From contig URZD01000085.1 of NCBI GenBank assembly GCA_900552305.1, positions 1-8,807 on the forward strand: 8,807 nucleotides of DNA, given 5' to 3'. The notes under the pieces are model-generated. The model saw nothing but the letters and a program-made list of their open reading frames with translations. It was not told the origin of the DNA and did no database searches. The DNA is from an uncultured Eubacteriales bacterium. Lineage in GTDB: Bacteria; Bacillota; Clostridia; Monoglobales; Monoglobaceae. Of this stretch, positions 1 to 5,447 are shown one piece after another (the first letter of the stretch is position 1; each line of letters begins with the position of its first letter). The position numbers were made by a program, and so were the translations under genes.

Positions 1-310
1 CCGCCGTAAGAGCAACCTCGTAGGAGCATCCCATTGCGCCGCATACGGTGTATGCAAAGAACGCGTTAAGACCCATGCCCGAAGCAAGCGCTACCGGATA
101 GTTTGCAAAGAACGCCATGCAGAGTGTCGCGACTGCCGCCGACAATGCCGTTGCGGTAAAAATCGCACCCTTTGACGCGCCGTCGATGACACCGAGGTAA
201 TTCGGATTTACCGCAAGTATGTACGCCATTGCAAGAAATGTCGTAATACCGGCAATGATTTCCTTCTTAACATTGGTGCCGTTTTGTTTAAGTTTAAACA
301 GTTTTTCCAT
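1..310 (-). CDS. NCS2-family nucleobase permease, N-terminal part (runs off the left edge)
   Basis: The first 103 codons of a membrane transporter are visible; the rest lies beyond the window. The protein starts MEKLFKLKQNGTNVKKE and continues IIAGITTFLAMAYILAVNP, the typical opening of AdeQ/PbuG/PbuO-type members of the NCS2 (AzgA-like) family, which import adenine, guanine or hypoxanthine with protons. Two hydrophobic membrane segments are visible, around residues 20-36 and 50-70. A glycine-rich stretch containing SGMGLNAFFAYTVC follows and is the family's conserved substrate-site loop. The ATG at 310 is preceded by a purine-rich AAAGGAAAGGG ribosome binding site and a consensus promoter, giving a leader of only about 28 nt. 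That leader leaves no room for a purine riboswitch. Family assignment is firm; substrate is inferred. Confidence 0.9.
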   Translation of the reverse strand, partial: MEKLFKLKQNGTNVKKEIIAGITTFLAMAYILAVNPNYLGVIDGASKGAIFTATALSAAVATLCMAFFANYPVALASGMGLNAFFAYTVCGAMGCSYEVALTA

Positions 311-344
311 AATCCCTTTCCTTTCTGAAAAACAAGATATTTTT

Positions 345-373
345 ATTATACTCTTTTTTTGTCGAATATTCAA
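345..373 (-). promoter_or_regulatory. SigA-type promoter of the NCS2 permease
   Basis: On the minus strand a -35 TTGAAT (368-373) is followed after exactly 17 bp by a perfect -10 TATAAT (345-350). Transcription would start near 338, about 28 nt before the permease ATG. It lies between the spoIVB terminator and the permease, so the permease is its own unit. Confidence 0.75.
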
Positions 374-465
374 GTTTTTACGGGTATATTTTTATTTTTT
401 AGTTAAATATGCCTAATTTTTTTCTGTGTTCTTAGCAAAAACTATACTTAAAATATAAAAAAGAA

Positions 466-504
466 TACCAAAAAGCTGTCGAAAAATCCGACAGCTTTTT
501 GGTA
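466..504 (-). terminator. Rho-independent terminator of spoIVB
   Basis: A perfect 16-bp stem (arms 466-481 and 489-504, 7-nt loop) lies 11 nt downstream of the spoIVB stop. On the minus strand it is followed by a T-rich tail (TTCTTTTTTATATTTT). The plus-strand side has no comparable T run, so it is read as one-way. It separates spoIVB from the downstream permease. Confidence 0.9.
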
Positions 505-515
505 CATAAAATTCA

Positions 516-1586
516 TTAACTCATATTCACAAGATTATCCAGCATTCGCTCCGCAAATATTCCGTAGCCGCGGGTCGGGTCGTTGACAAAAACATGGGTT
601 ATCGCGCCGATGAGCTTTCCGTCCTGAATTATCGGACTGCCGCTCATTCCCTGCACGATACCTCCGGTTTTGTTTATAAGCTCCTCATCGCATATTTTTA
701 TCACCATGCTTTTTGAGGATTCGCGGCTGTCCGGCATTACACGCAGAATCTCAACGCTGTAGCTGCGCACCCGGCTTCCCTCCACGTCGGCAAGAATCTG
801 CGCCGCGCCTGTGTGAACATCTCCCTTTGCCGCAATCGGAACTTTTTCGACATTTTCAGGCGCTGCATAATACCTTCCGTAGATTCCGCACTCGGAATTT
901 TTCAGAATACTGCCAAGTACCTCTCTGTTTTCCTGAAACACGCCCTTCAGCTCACCGGGGATTCCCTTTTCCCCCCTTCTCACAGATATAATGGTCGATG
1001 CAAGTATGCTGCCGTTATCCACAGAGAGCAGATTTCCGTTTTCCGTGCTGCATATTCCGTGTCCCAGCGCCGCAAAGCCGTGACTTTGCGGGTCATAAAA
1101 CGACAGCGTGCCTATCCCGGACGCTGCGTCCTTTATCCATGCCCCGATTCGGTATTTTCCGTCATCCTTTGCCTTCTGCGGTGTAATCAGCAGATTGATT
1201 TTTTTGTCGCGGCGCACAACCTCCGCCGAAATCCCCTCGCCCTGCAATTTTTCAACCGTTTTGTTCAGCTCGGCTACGCTTTTCAGCCTTTGTCCGTTCA
1301 GCTCCGTTATAAAGTCGCCCGCGGCAATTCCCGCCTCCTTTGCCGGCGAAACCGTTCTGCCGTCCTCCGTTTCAAACTCCGCAACGCTTGCCACTGTCAC
1401 GCCGTCCGTGCTGAGTATCACTCCGATGCTTTTTCCGCCCGGAATAACGCTGCGCGGCATAGCTGCTCCCGCTGCCGTCTGTACGCTTTCCGCCGCACCT
1501 CGCACAGTGGGAGATGTTCCCGCTGTGCCTGCGGCAAATAAAAGAGTGAATATAAGCGAAAATATTTTTTTGCTCAAACTGTTCAA
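516..1586 (-). CDS. spoIVB: SpoIVB sporulation serine peptidase (S55 family)
   Basis: SpoIVB is made in the forespore, exported to the space between the two spore membranes, and cleaves SpoIVFA so that SpoIVFB can process pro-sigma-K. The 356-residue protein begins with a signal/anchor segment (residues 6-23), then VIPGGKSIGV and a PDZ domain (about 50-135, with KEAGIAAGDFITELNGQRL). The S55 peptidase domain follows, with ASGIGTLSFYDP, the GHGI motif (H176), D300, and GIVQGMSGSPI (S315), ending HVFVNDPTRGYGIF. The D300-S315 spacing of 15 residues matches my recollection of the Bacillus subtilis Asp363/Ser378 pair, so the triad appears intact. The start is a TTG at 1586, five nt after AAGGAGGG; no better ATG is available. 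A terminator follows directly. Unlike the common recN-spoIVB-spo0A order, spo0A is not next to it here. Confidence 0.95.
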   Translation of the reverse strand: MNSLSKKIFSLIFTLLFAAGTAGTSPTVRGAAESVQTAAGAAMPRSVIPGGKSIGVILSTDGVTVASVAEFETEDGRTVSPAKEAGIAAGDFITELNGQRLKSVAELNKTVEKLQGEGISAEVVRRDKKINLLITPQKAKDDGKYRIGAWIKDAASGIGTLSFYDPQSHGFAALGHGICSTENGNLLSVDNGSILASTIISVRRGEKGIPGELKGVFQENREVLGSILKNSECGIYGRYYAAPENVEKVPIAAKGDVHTGAAQILADVEGSRVRSYSVEILRVMPDSRESSKSMVIKICDEELINKTGGIVQGMSGSPIIQDGKLIGAITHVFVNDPTRGYGIFAERMLDNLVNMS

Positions 1587-1628
1587 TATATCCCTCCTTC
1601 ACGATTATTTTTTCCCGCTCGGGCAGGG

Positions 1629-1656
1629 ATTATAGTATGAAATACATATATGTAAA
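1629..1656 (-). promoter_or_regulatory. Candidate promoter of spoIVB
   Basis: On the minus strand TTTACA (1651-1656) and TATAAT (1629-1634) are separated by 16 bp, a good SigA-type pair about 43-70 nt upstream of the TTG start. The -10 region also reads CATACTA (1633-1639), which fits the sigma-G -10 pattern CATHHTA. No GHATR -35 is found 17-19 bp upstream of it. The spacer contains a perfect 12-bp palindrome TACATATATGTA (1643-1654). Which sigma factor reads it cannot be settled from sequence. Confidence 0.45.
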
Positions 1657-1687
1657 TTAAAAAAAGACCGCTGGGGCCTTTTTTTAA
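1657..1687 (-). terminator. Rho-independent terminator of the Asn/Lys-rich microprotein gene
   Basis: A 13-bp stem (arms 1657-1669 and 1675-1687, 5-nt loop) ends in seven consecutive T on the minus strand. The single non-Watson-Crick position is G-U on the minus strand but A-C on the plus strand, which supports minus-strand use. It lies between the small gene and the spoIVB promoter. Confidence 0.75.
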
Positions 1688-1690
1688 TCA

Positions 1691-1730
1691 CATAGGAAAT
1701 CCTATGAAACGGTTGGAAAATAAATTTTCC
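1691..1730. repeat. Two adjacent short inverted repeats with AA centres
   Basis: CATAGGA-AA-TCCTATG (1691-1706) and GGAAAAT-AA-ATTTTCC (1715-1730) have the same form: 7-bp arms around an AA centre. They sit just after the stop codon of the microprotein gene and just before its terminator. The loops are too tight for ordinary RNA hairpins. Function unknown; chance is possible in AT-rich DNA. Confidence 0.5.
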
Positions 1731-1734
1731 TATA

Positions 1735-1839
1735 CTATCTTTCTTCCTTGTTCTCGTTTTTGTTCTGATTATTCTTGTTTTCGTTCTTGTTCTGGTTGTT
1801 CTTGTTCTCGTTCTTGTTGTCACGGTTCTGATTTGACAT
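1735..1839 (-). CDS. 34-residue Asn/Lys/Glu/Gln repeat microprotein, possibly spore-associated
   Basis: An ATG at 1839 opens a 35-codon frame ending in TAG at 1735-1737. It is preceded by AAGGAG with a 10-nt gap, so it has a real translation start. After a leader MSNQNRD the protein is three tandem 9-residue units, NKNENKNNQ, NKNENKNNQ and NKNENKEER (residues 8-16, 17-25, 26-34). It has no Cys, no aromatic and, after Met, no hydrophobic residue, so it must be disordered. Synonymous differences among the repeats (GAG/GAA, AAC/AAT, AAG/AAA) suggest the protein repeat is maintained. Its own terminator follows, then spoIVB. Asn/Gln/Lys-rich small proteins occur among spore proteins such as gamma-type SASP. 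With the sigma-G-like promoter and neighbours this makes a spore role plausible but unproven. I cannot place it in a named family. Confidence 0.72.
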   Translation of the reverse strand: MSNQNRDNKNENKNNQNKNENKNNQNKNENKEER

Positions 1840-1896
1840 CTCAAATTCACTCCTTTTTTATTTTGTAAGAAAATCTCTTTTAAATTTTCTCAAATG

Positions 1897-1926
1897 TATT
1901 ATTTGCCCGTATGCCGTTTTTTATTC
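1897..1926 (-). promoter_or_regulatory. Candidate sigma-G-like promoter of the microprotein gene
   Basis: On the minus strand GAATA (1922-1926) fits the sigma-G -35 pattern GHATR. Exactly 18 bp later AATAATA (1897-1903) fits the -10 pattern CATHHTA at six of seven positions. Transcription would start about 50 nt before the ATG. The motif is short and AT-rich, so this is suggestive only. Confidence 0.35.
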
Positions 1927-1933
1927 CGTTTTA

Positions 1934-1959
1934 ACAAAAATTTTTTGACCGCATATTCT
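1934..1959 (+). promoter_or_regulatory. Candidate sigma-K-like promoter of the plus-strand coat-like gene
   Basis: AC (1934-1935), 16 bp, then CATATTCT (1952-1959) fits the sigma-K pattern AC-N16-CATANNNT, about 40 nt ahead of the start codon. A competing SigA-like pair, TTGACC (1945-1950) and TATAAA (1970-1975), has a poor 19-bp spacing. The sigma-K reading would agree with a late mother-cell spore-surface product, but the motif is short. Confidence 0.35.
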
Positions 1960-2005
1960 GTAATAGCAATATAAATCCATTTTTGAAAAGAAAGGAAATG
2001 ATTTT

Positions 2006-2587
2006 TTGAAAAAATTTGGTTTAAATAACAAAAACCCCAACCCGCCGTGGCCGTCCGAGCAGCCTGTTGTAATTGTCCCGCCGGGAAGCAATCCCACCGC
2101 TGTCGGCGTTCCCGACGAGCCGCTGCGCAGCGCGGATACATACGATATTTTTCCGAATATCCGCGATATGTCCGATTCCGGTCACGTCAATATGCAAAAC
2201 GGTATGCCGAATCAATCAATACCGAACCGTGATTCGGTTCAGAGCGCGAACAGCGCCGCCGAAAATATTACAGCCGTATCTCCCGAGCACAGTACATGGC
2301 TTATGGGTGATGATTTCCGCCCGTCAGCAGCGGAACGCAGCATCATGCCGCGCAGCGCCGAAAACGGTCTTTGCGCCGAAAGCGGCAGCATGAGCGGCTA
2401 TCTGTGCAACTGCGGCGATGTGCGCGTCACTGTCGAGTTTGCGGGCGATAGGCTCCCGAACGGCGAAAAAAGCGGTATTTTATCAGGCGTCGGCAAGGAT
2501 TTCATAGCCATAAGGGATTCCTCAAACGGAAATACGGTTGTCTGCCCAATCAACAAAATAAAAGCCGTAAGCATTGACGAAAGTTGA
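2006..2587 (+). CDS. Hypothetical protein with disordered N-terminus and small beta-rich C-terminal domain; possible spore-coat protein
   Basis: The 193-residue product has two parts. Residues 1-130 are low-complexity and rich in Pro, Asn, Ser and Ala (for example NNKNPNPPWPSEQP). Residues 131-191, from GYLCNCGDVRVTVEF to CPINKIKAVSI, look like a compact beta-rich domain alternating hydrophobic strands with a GILSGVGKDFIAIRD turn. This resembles, from memory, small Sm-like domains in clostridial and bacillar spore-coat proteins. Cysteines are at 123, 134, 136 and 180, and there is no signal peptide. The start is a TTG at 2006, nine nt after AAGGA (1992-1996); the ATG at 1998 runs into a stop at once. 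The gene is divergent from the microprotein and has a sigma-K-like promoter. Spore-surface function is an inference; I do not recognise a named family. Confidence 0.75.
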   Translation: MKKFGLNNKNPNPPWPSEQPVVIVPPGSNPTAVGVPDEPLRSADTYDIFPNIRDMSDSGHVNMQNGMPNQSIPNRDSVQSANSAAENITAVSPEHSTWLMGDDFRPSAAERSIMPRSAENGLCAESGSMSGYLCNCGDVRVTVEFAGDRLPNGEKSGILSGVGKDFIAIRDSSNGNTVVCPINKIKAVSIDES

Positions 2588-2620
2588 GCTGCTGAAATTA
2601 CAAAGCGCAGTTTATTTTTA

Positions 2621-2700
2621 TACGTCAGGCTTTCTTTAATAGCGTCAGACTTTCTTTAATAGCGTCAGACTTTCTTTAATAGTGTCAGGCTTTCTTTAAT
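2621..2700. repeat. Tandem direct repeat, four 20-bp units
   Basis: Four head-to-tail units occupy 2621-2640, 2641-2660, 2661-2680 and 2681-2700, with consensus AGCGTCAGRCTTTCTTTAAT. The middle two are identical; the outer two differ by two to three bases each, with G instead of A at position 9. The period is exactly 20 bp. All frames contain stops, so it is not coding. It lies 33 bp after the stop of the coat-like gene and just before the shared terminator, so it would be in that mRNA's 3' untranslated region. Confidence 0.95.
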
Positions 2701-2707
2701 AAAAAAT

Positions 2708-2756
2708 CGCGGAAATGCGAACACGGCAATAGTACCGCCGTGTTCACGTTTCCGCG
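2708..2756. terminator. Two-way terminator between convergent genes
   Basis: A 20-bp stem (arms 2708-2727 and 2737-2756, 9-nt loop) contains two imperfect pairs, one tolerated as G-U on each strand. On the plus strand it is followed by CTTTTGTTT, and on the minus strand by a stronger ATTTTTTATT tail. It can end both the plus-strand coat-like gene and the minus-strand peptidase-acetyltransferase operon. Confidence 0.88.
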
Positions 2757-2801
2757 CTTTTGTTTAGTGTGAAAGTATTTAACTCCAAAACCGTTTTGAA
2801 G

Positions 2802-3293
2802 TTAAACGGTCAATCTGTAATTATCGATTCCGATATAGCGTCCGAACTTTTTCCCCACCTCGGCAATCGTTCCGCAAAACTCAAATCCGAATTTTTCGTG
2901 AAGGCAGCGGCTCGGCTCGTTTCCCGATGTGATAACGGACACAACCGTATGCGTTCTTTCATCGTTTTTTGCGTCATCCAAAATTACCTTCATGAGCTTA
3001 CTTGCAATTCCCATGCCGCGGCAGTCGTGCGCAACATAAACCGACAGCTCCACGGTTGCTGCATATGCTTCCTTGTCGCGGTACGGCGAAAGCGATGCGT
3101 ATCCGACCGCCCTTCCGTCCAGCTCCGCCGTGTACAGAGGATGATTTTCCTTTCCGTGTGCCGAAAACCATTTCTCCCAATCCGTCATTGATTTCGGATG
3201 TAAATCGAACGTAGCCGTACCGTTTAAAACCTCATAGTTATAGATTTCAAGCAGCTCCGCCAAATCCTCATGCCTTGTTTTTCTTATGTTCAT
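2802..3293 (-). CDS. GNAT N-acetyltransferase, phosphinothricin/methionine-sulfoximine acetyltransferase-like
   Basis: This 163-residue protein is a single GNAT domain that transfers acetyl from acetyl-CoA to an amine. The family signature RGMGIA (residues 92-97) forms the CoA pyrophosphate loop, and TVELSVYV (80-87) carries the Glu (E82) expected near the active site. NEPSRCLHEKFGFE (125-138) and EVGKKFGRYIG (145-155) match the conserved C-terminal blocks of the PAT/Bar family. Natural substrates of such housekeeping members are often methionine sulfoximine or related amino acids, so true herbicide resistance should not be assumed. I chose the ATG at 3293, eight nt after GGAG (3302-3305), over a GTG at 3302 that overlaps that site. 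The gene begins 13 nt after the peptidase stop, so the two are cotranscribed. Confidence 0.88.
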   Translation of the reverse strand: MNIRKTRHEDLAELLEIYNYEVLNGTATFDLHPKSMTDWEKWFSAHGKENHPLYTAELDGRAVGYASLSPYRDKEAYAATVELSVYVAHDCRGMGIASKLMKVILDDAKNDERTHTVVSVITSGNEPSRCLHEKFGFEFCGTIAEVGKKFGRYIGIDNYRLTV

Positions 3294-3306
3294 AAATATC
3301 ACTCCG

Positions 3307-4569
3307 TTAAAAATTCATTATTCCCGCGATTTCTTCCTCTGTGTTTTCTATTCTGCCGATAACCGCAATATTCAGCTTGTCTATGTCAAAAACCCGCTCT
3401 ATCGTTTCCGCAACAGAGTCGGTGTTTACACTCTCAATCTGCGCTATTATTTCCTCCGGTGTTCTTATTTTGTTATCAAACAGGATCGACCTGCCGTAGC
3501 TGCTCATCCTCCCCGACATACTCTCGATTCCCATAATAACCGACGCCTTCATTTGCTCCTTGGCAACGTCGATTTCCTCACGGGTCAGCTTATCGCGTTT
3601 CAGTCTGACGGTTTCCTCGTTAATTATTTTCATTGCGTCAAAAAGGCTTTCCGTGTTCAGTCCCGCATAAAGTACCCATGAGCCGTTGTTTTTATAGGTA
3701 TTCGCAAACGAATAAATCGAATATGCAAGTCCCGCGTCCTCGCGCACGCGCTGAAAGAGCCGCGAACTCATGTTTCCGCCGAAAAGCGCATTTATTATAA
3801 GAAGGTCATAGATGCGGTCATCATCACGCGAAACCCCTTCCAGTCCCATACAGATATGGCACTGCTCCGTGTCCTTTTTTATAATTTCAGTATTGCGCAC
3901 CACATTCAGACGTTTTTGACCGAGGTCAGCCTCCGTGTGCCGTTCTATGCCGCCGAAGTAACTCTCCAATTTGTCAAGGGCTTCCGTTTCGTCAAAGCTG
4001 CCCACAACGGAAATCACCATGTTTTCACCGCAGTACAGGCTGTCGCGATAGTCAAGCAGCTCGCGCCTGCCGATACCGTCTATTGATTTCACTGTACCTG
4101 CAATCGGGTAGCCGAGCGGCTCATCCCTCCACACAAGGCGGCTAAGGCAATCGTGAATATAGTCCTCCGGCGAATCGTCGCACATATTTATTTCCTCGGC
4201 AATAACCCGCCTTTCCGTACTGATATTTTCCTCAGAAAATGTTGAATTCACTATCATGTCGGCAAGTATGTCAAACGACATATCATAATGCTCCGTCAGT
4301 GTTTTGGCGTAAAAACAGGTATATTCCTTTGCCGTAAGCGCGTTGAGCTGACCGCCGACTCTGTCCATATACTCCGCAATATCACGCGCGCTGCGCCGTT
4401 TTGTACCTTTAAACAGCATATGCTCTATAAAATGTGAAACGCCATTGTTTGACTTGTTTTCCATAGCCGAGCCTGCGCCGACCCACGCTCCCGCCGAAAC
4501 CGAGCGAACGTAATCTATTTTTTCTGTAACAACTCTTATTCCGTTGCTTAATGTACTGATTTTAAACAA
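3307..4569 (-). CDS. M16-family zinc peptidase (processing-peptidase-like)
   Basis: The 420-residue protein is a cytosolic-type M16B metallopeptidase related to Bacillus YmxG/MlpA and mitochondrial processing peptidase beta. The inverted zinc motif HFIEH (H46, E49, H50) is intact, and the third ligand E126, in RRVIAEEINM, lies 76 residues beyond H50 as in the family. The N-terminal catalytic domain spans about 1-160. The non-catalytic M16C half spans about 165-345 and contains the RVREDAGLAYSIYS substrate-binding block. There is no signal peptide. The start is TTG at 4569 with GGAGG seven nt upstream (4577-4581). In many Firmicutes this gene sits near pnp or dut; here it heads an operon with the acetyltransferase. 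The natural substrate is unknown. Confidence 0.93.
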   Translation of the reverse strand: MFKISTLSNGIRVVTEKIDYVRSVSAGAWVGAGSAMENKSNNGVSHFIEHMLFKGTKRRSARDIAEYMDRVGGQLNALTAKEYTCFYAKTLTEHYDMSFDILADMIVNSTFSEENISTERRVIAEEINMCDDSPEDYIHDCLSRLVWRDEPLGYPIAGTVKSIDGIGRRELLDYRDSLYCGENMVISVVGSFDETEALDKLESYFGGIERHTEADLGQKRLNVVRNTEIIKKDTEQCHICMGLEGVSRDDDRIYDLLIINALFGGNMSSRLFQRVREDAGLAYSIYSFANTYKNNGSWVLYAGLNTESLFDAMKIINEETVRLKRDKLTREEIDVAKEQMKASVIMGIESMSGRMSSYGRSILFDNKIRTPEEIIAQIESVNTDSVAETIERVFDIDKLNIAVIGRIENTEEEIAGIMNF

Positions 4570-4599
4570 TGCAAAACCTCCAAAGTATTCTTTTATATG

Positions 4600-4628
4600 A
4601 TGATAAACCTTAAAATAAAAAATGTCAA
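4600..4628 (-). promoter_or_regulatory. SigA-type promoter of the M16 peptidase-GNAT operon
   Basis: On the minus strand a perfect -35 TTGACA (4623-4628) is followed after 17 bp by TATCAT (4600-4605), five of six to consensus. Transcription would start near 4593, giving a leader of about 24 nt. It is back-to-back with the tRNA promoter, separated by about 145 bp of AT-rich DNA in which I see no gene. Confidence 0.8.
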
Positions 4629-4773
4629 TATTATTTTTACAACTTTAATAATATTTATCGGCGGCAGCAAAAAATCTTTGTTTTCTTACGCGGACATTTA
4701 ATGCAAAAAAACTGAAAATCCGACATGACAGCAGCAGTTTTGCAAAAAGTTTTAAAAATTTTCCCAAAAGCTA

Positions 4774-4802
4774 TTGACAAAGTGTCCGGATTGTGGTATT
4801 AT
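4774..4802 (+). promoter_or_regulatory. Strong SigA promoter of the tRNA operon
   Basis: TTGACA (4774-4779), a 17-bp spacer and TATTAT (4797-4802), with an extended -10 TG at 4794-4795, form a near-consensus promoter. The predicted start near 4809 is about 17 nt before tRNA-Leu. High strength fits stable-RNA expression. Confidence 0.9.
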
Positions 4803-4825
4803 AGCAGAGTTGATGATGTTCACGT

Positions 4826-4914
4826 GCCGGAGTGGCGGAACTGGCAGACGCCCAGGACTTAAAATCCTGTGGGATTGATTTCCCGTACCGGTTCGATTCC
4901 GGTTTCCGGCACCA
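4826..4914 (+). tRNA. trnL: tRNA-Leu (anticodon UAA)
   Basis: A complete 89-nt class II tRNA. The acceptor stem GCCGGAG pairs with TTCCGGC (last pair G-U). The anticodon stem CAGGA/TCCTG encloses the loop CTTAAAA with anticodon TAA at 4860-4862. The long variable arm (GGGA...TCCC) is typical of Leu, the T-stem ACCGG/CCGGT is perfect, and CCA is encoded at 4912-4914. It reads the UUA codon. It is the first gene of a two-tRNA operon. Confidence 0.97.
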
Positions 4915-4933
4915 TCAATCCTGAATTATATAT

Positions 4934-5011
<78 letters not shown>

Positions 5012-5014
5012 CGT

Positions 5015-5046
5015 CGGAATGGACTTTGCTCCATTCCGTTTTTTTT
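5015..5046 (+). terminator. Rho-independent terminator of the tRNA operon
   Basis: A perfect 9-bp stem (CGGAATGGA at 5015-5023, TCCATTCCG at 5030-5038, 6-nt loop) begins three nt after the tRNA-fMet CCA and is followed by eight T (5039-5046). Confidence 0.95.
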
Positions 5047-5090
5047 ATTACATAAAAAAATCAGTCATACGCGCCGTCATTCCTCCTCTT

Positions 5091-5127
5091 TCCCCAAAAG
5101 CGAAGACAAAACCTTCGCTTTTGGGGA
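5091..5127. repeat. 15-bp hairpin H1
   Basis: Perfect arms at 5091-5105 and 5113-5127 (TCCCCAAAAGCGAAG and its complement) enclose a 7-nt loop. There is no T tract on either side, so it is not a terminator. On the minus strand the stem is followed by AAGAGGAGGA. Confidence 0.9.
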
Positions 5128-5154
5128 GCTTTGCCGCCTTTTTTGCGGTTTATA

Positions 5155-5231
5155 GCTCCTCCGTTTTCACCCAAAACAGCACATTGCGTGCCGCTTTGGG
5201 CGATTGTTGCGCCTTACGGCGCTTTTTCTGC
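5155..5231. repeat. 77-bp direct repeat, copy A
   Basis: This is identical at 72 of 77 positions to 5448-5524, and all five differences are transitions. It contains hairpin H2 (arms 5168-5182 and 5188-5202) and the small hairpin GCGCC-TTAC-GGCGC (5209-5222). On the minus strand the small loop reads GTAA, a GNRA tetraloop. The three imperfect pairs of H2 are all A-C on the plus strand, hence G-U on the minus strand. Confidence 0.93.
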
Positions 5232-5403
5232 TGACATTTCTCCTAATGCGCTCGGCTCGCCTGTTCGCTTGTAAACGCGCTTTCCGGCGGCTCACTGTCA
5301 CCAACACCCTTTTGCAAGAATGCCTTTAGACGCTCAAATCCTTGATTTTACTGCATTTTTTATAAAAAATACGGCTTCACTCTATCGGCTGCCGCTCCTC
5401 TAT

Positions 5404-5430
5404 CCCGCAAAACCTATCGTGTTTTGCGGG
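5404..5430. repeat. 10-bp hairpin H4
   Basis: Perfect arms CCCGCAAAAC (5404-5413) and GTTTTGCGGG (5421-5430) enclose a 7-nt loop. On the minus strand it is followed by ATAGAGGAGCGGC. It stands before copy B as H1 stands before copy A, but with a different stem sequence. Confidence 0.88.
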
Positions 5431-5447
5431 AATAACTTTTTGCCGCT

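Noticed and set aside
311..344. Purine riboswitch ahead of the NCS2 permease
   Set aside because: The promoter leaves only about 28 nt of leader, too short for the roughly 70-nt purine aptamer, and no aptamer core is seen.
813..1541. A long plus-strand open frame of 242 codons opposite spoIVB
   Set aside because: It lies entirely opposite the conserved spoIVB coding sequence, has no family signature, and its Cys/Arg/His-rich composition is typical of antisense shadows.
1605..1850. An 81-codon minus-strand frame rich in Arg/Thr overlapping the microprotein
   Set aside because: It is the shifted frame of the Asn/Lys repeat. The AAGGAG site is placed for the ATG at 1839 in the other frame.
2621..2700. 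The tandem repeats as a CRISPR array
   Set aside because: Units are directly adjacent with no spacers, only four in number, and there are no cas genes.
2778..2806. Hairpin overlapping the acetyltransferase stop codon (TTTAACT...AGTTAAA) as a terminator
   Set aside because: No T tract follows on either strand, and a much stronger two-way terminator lies 22 bp away at 2708-2756.
2802..3293. The acetyltransferase as an acquired herbicide or antibiotic resistance gene
   Set aside because: It is in a tight operon with a housekeeping peptidase, there is no mobile element nearby, and chromosomal family members commonly have metabolic substrates.
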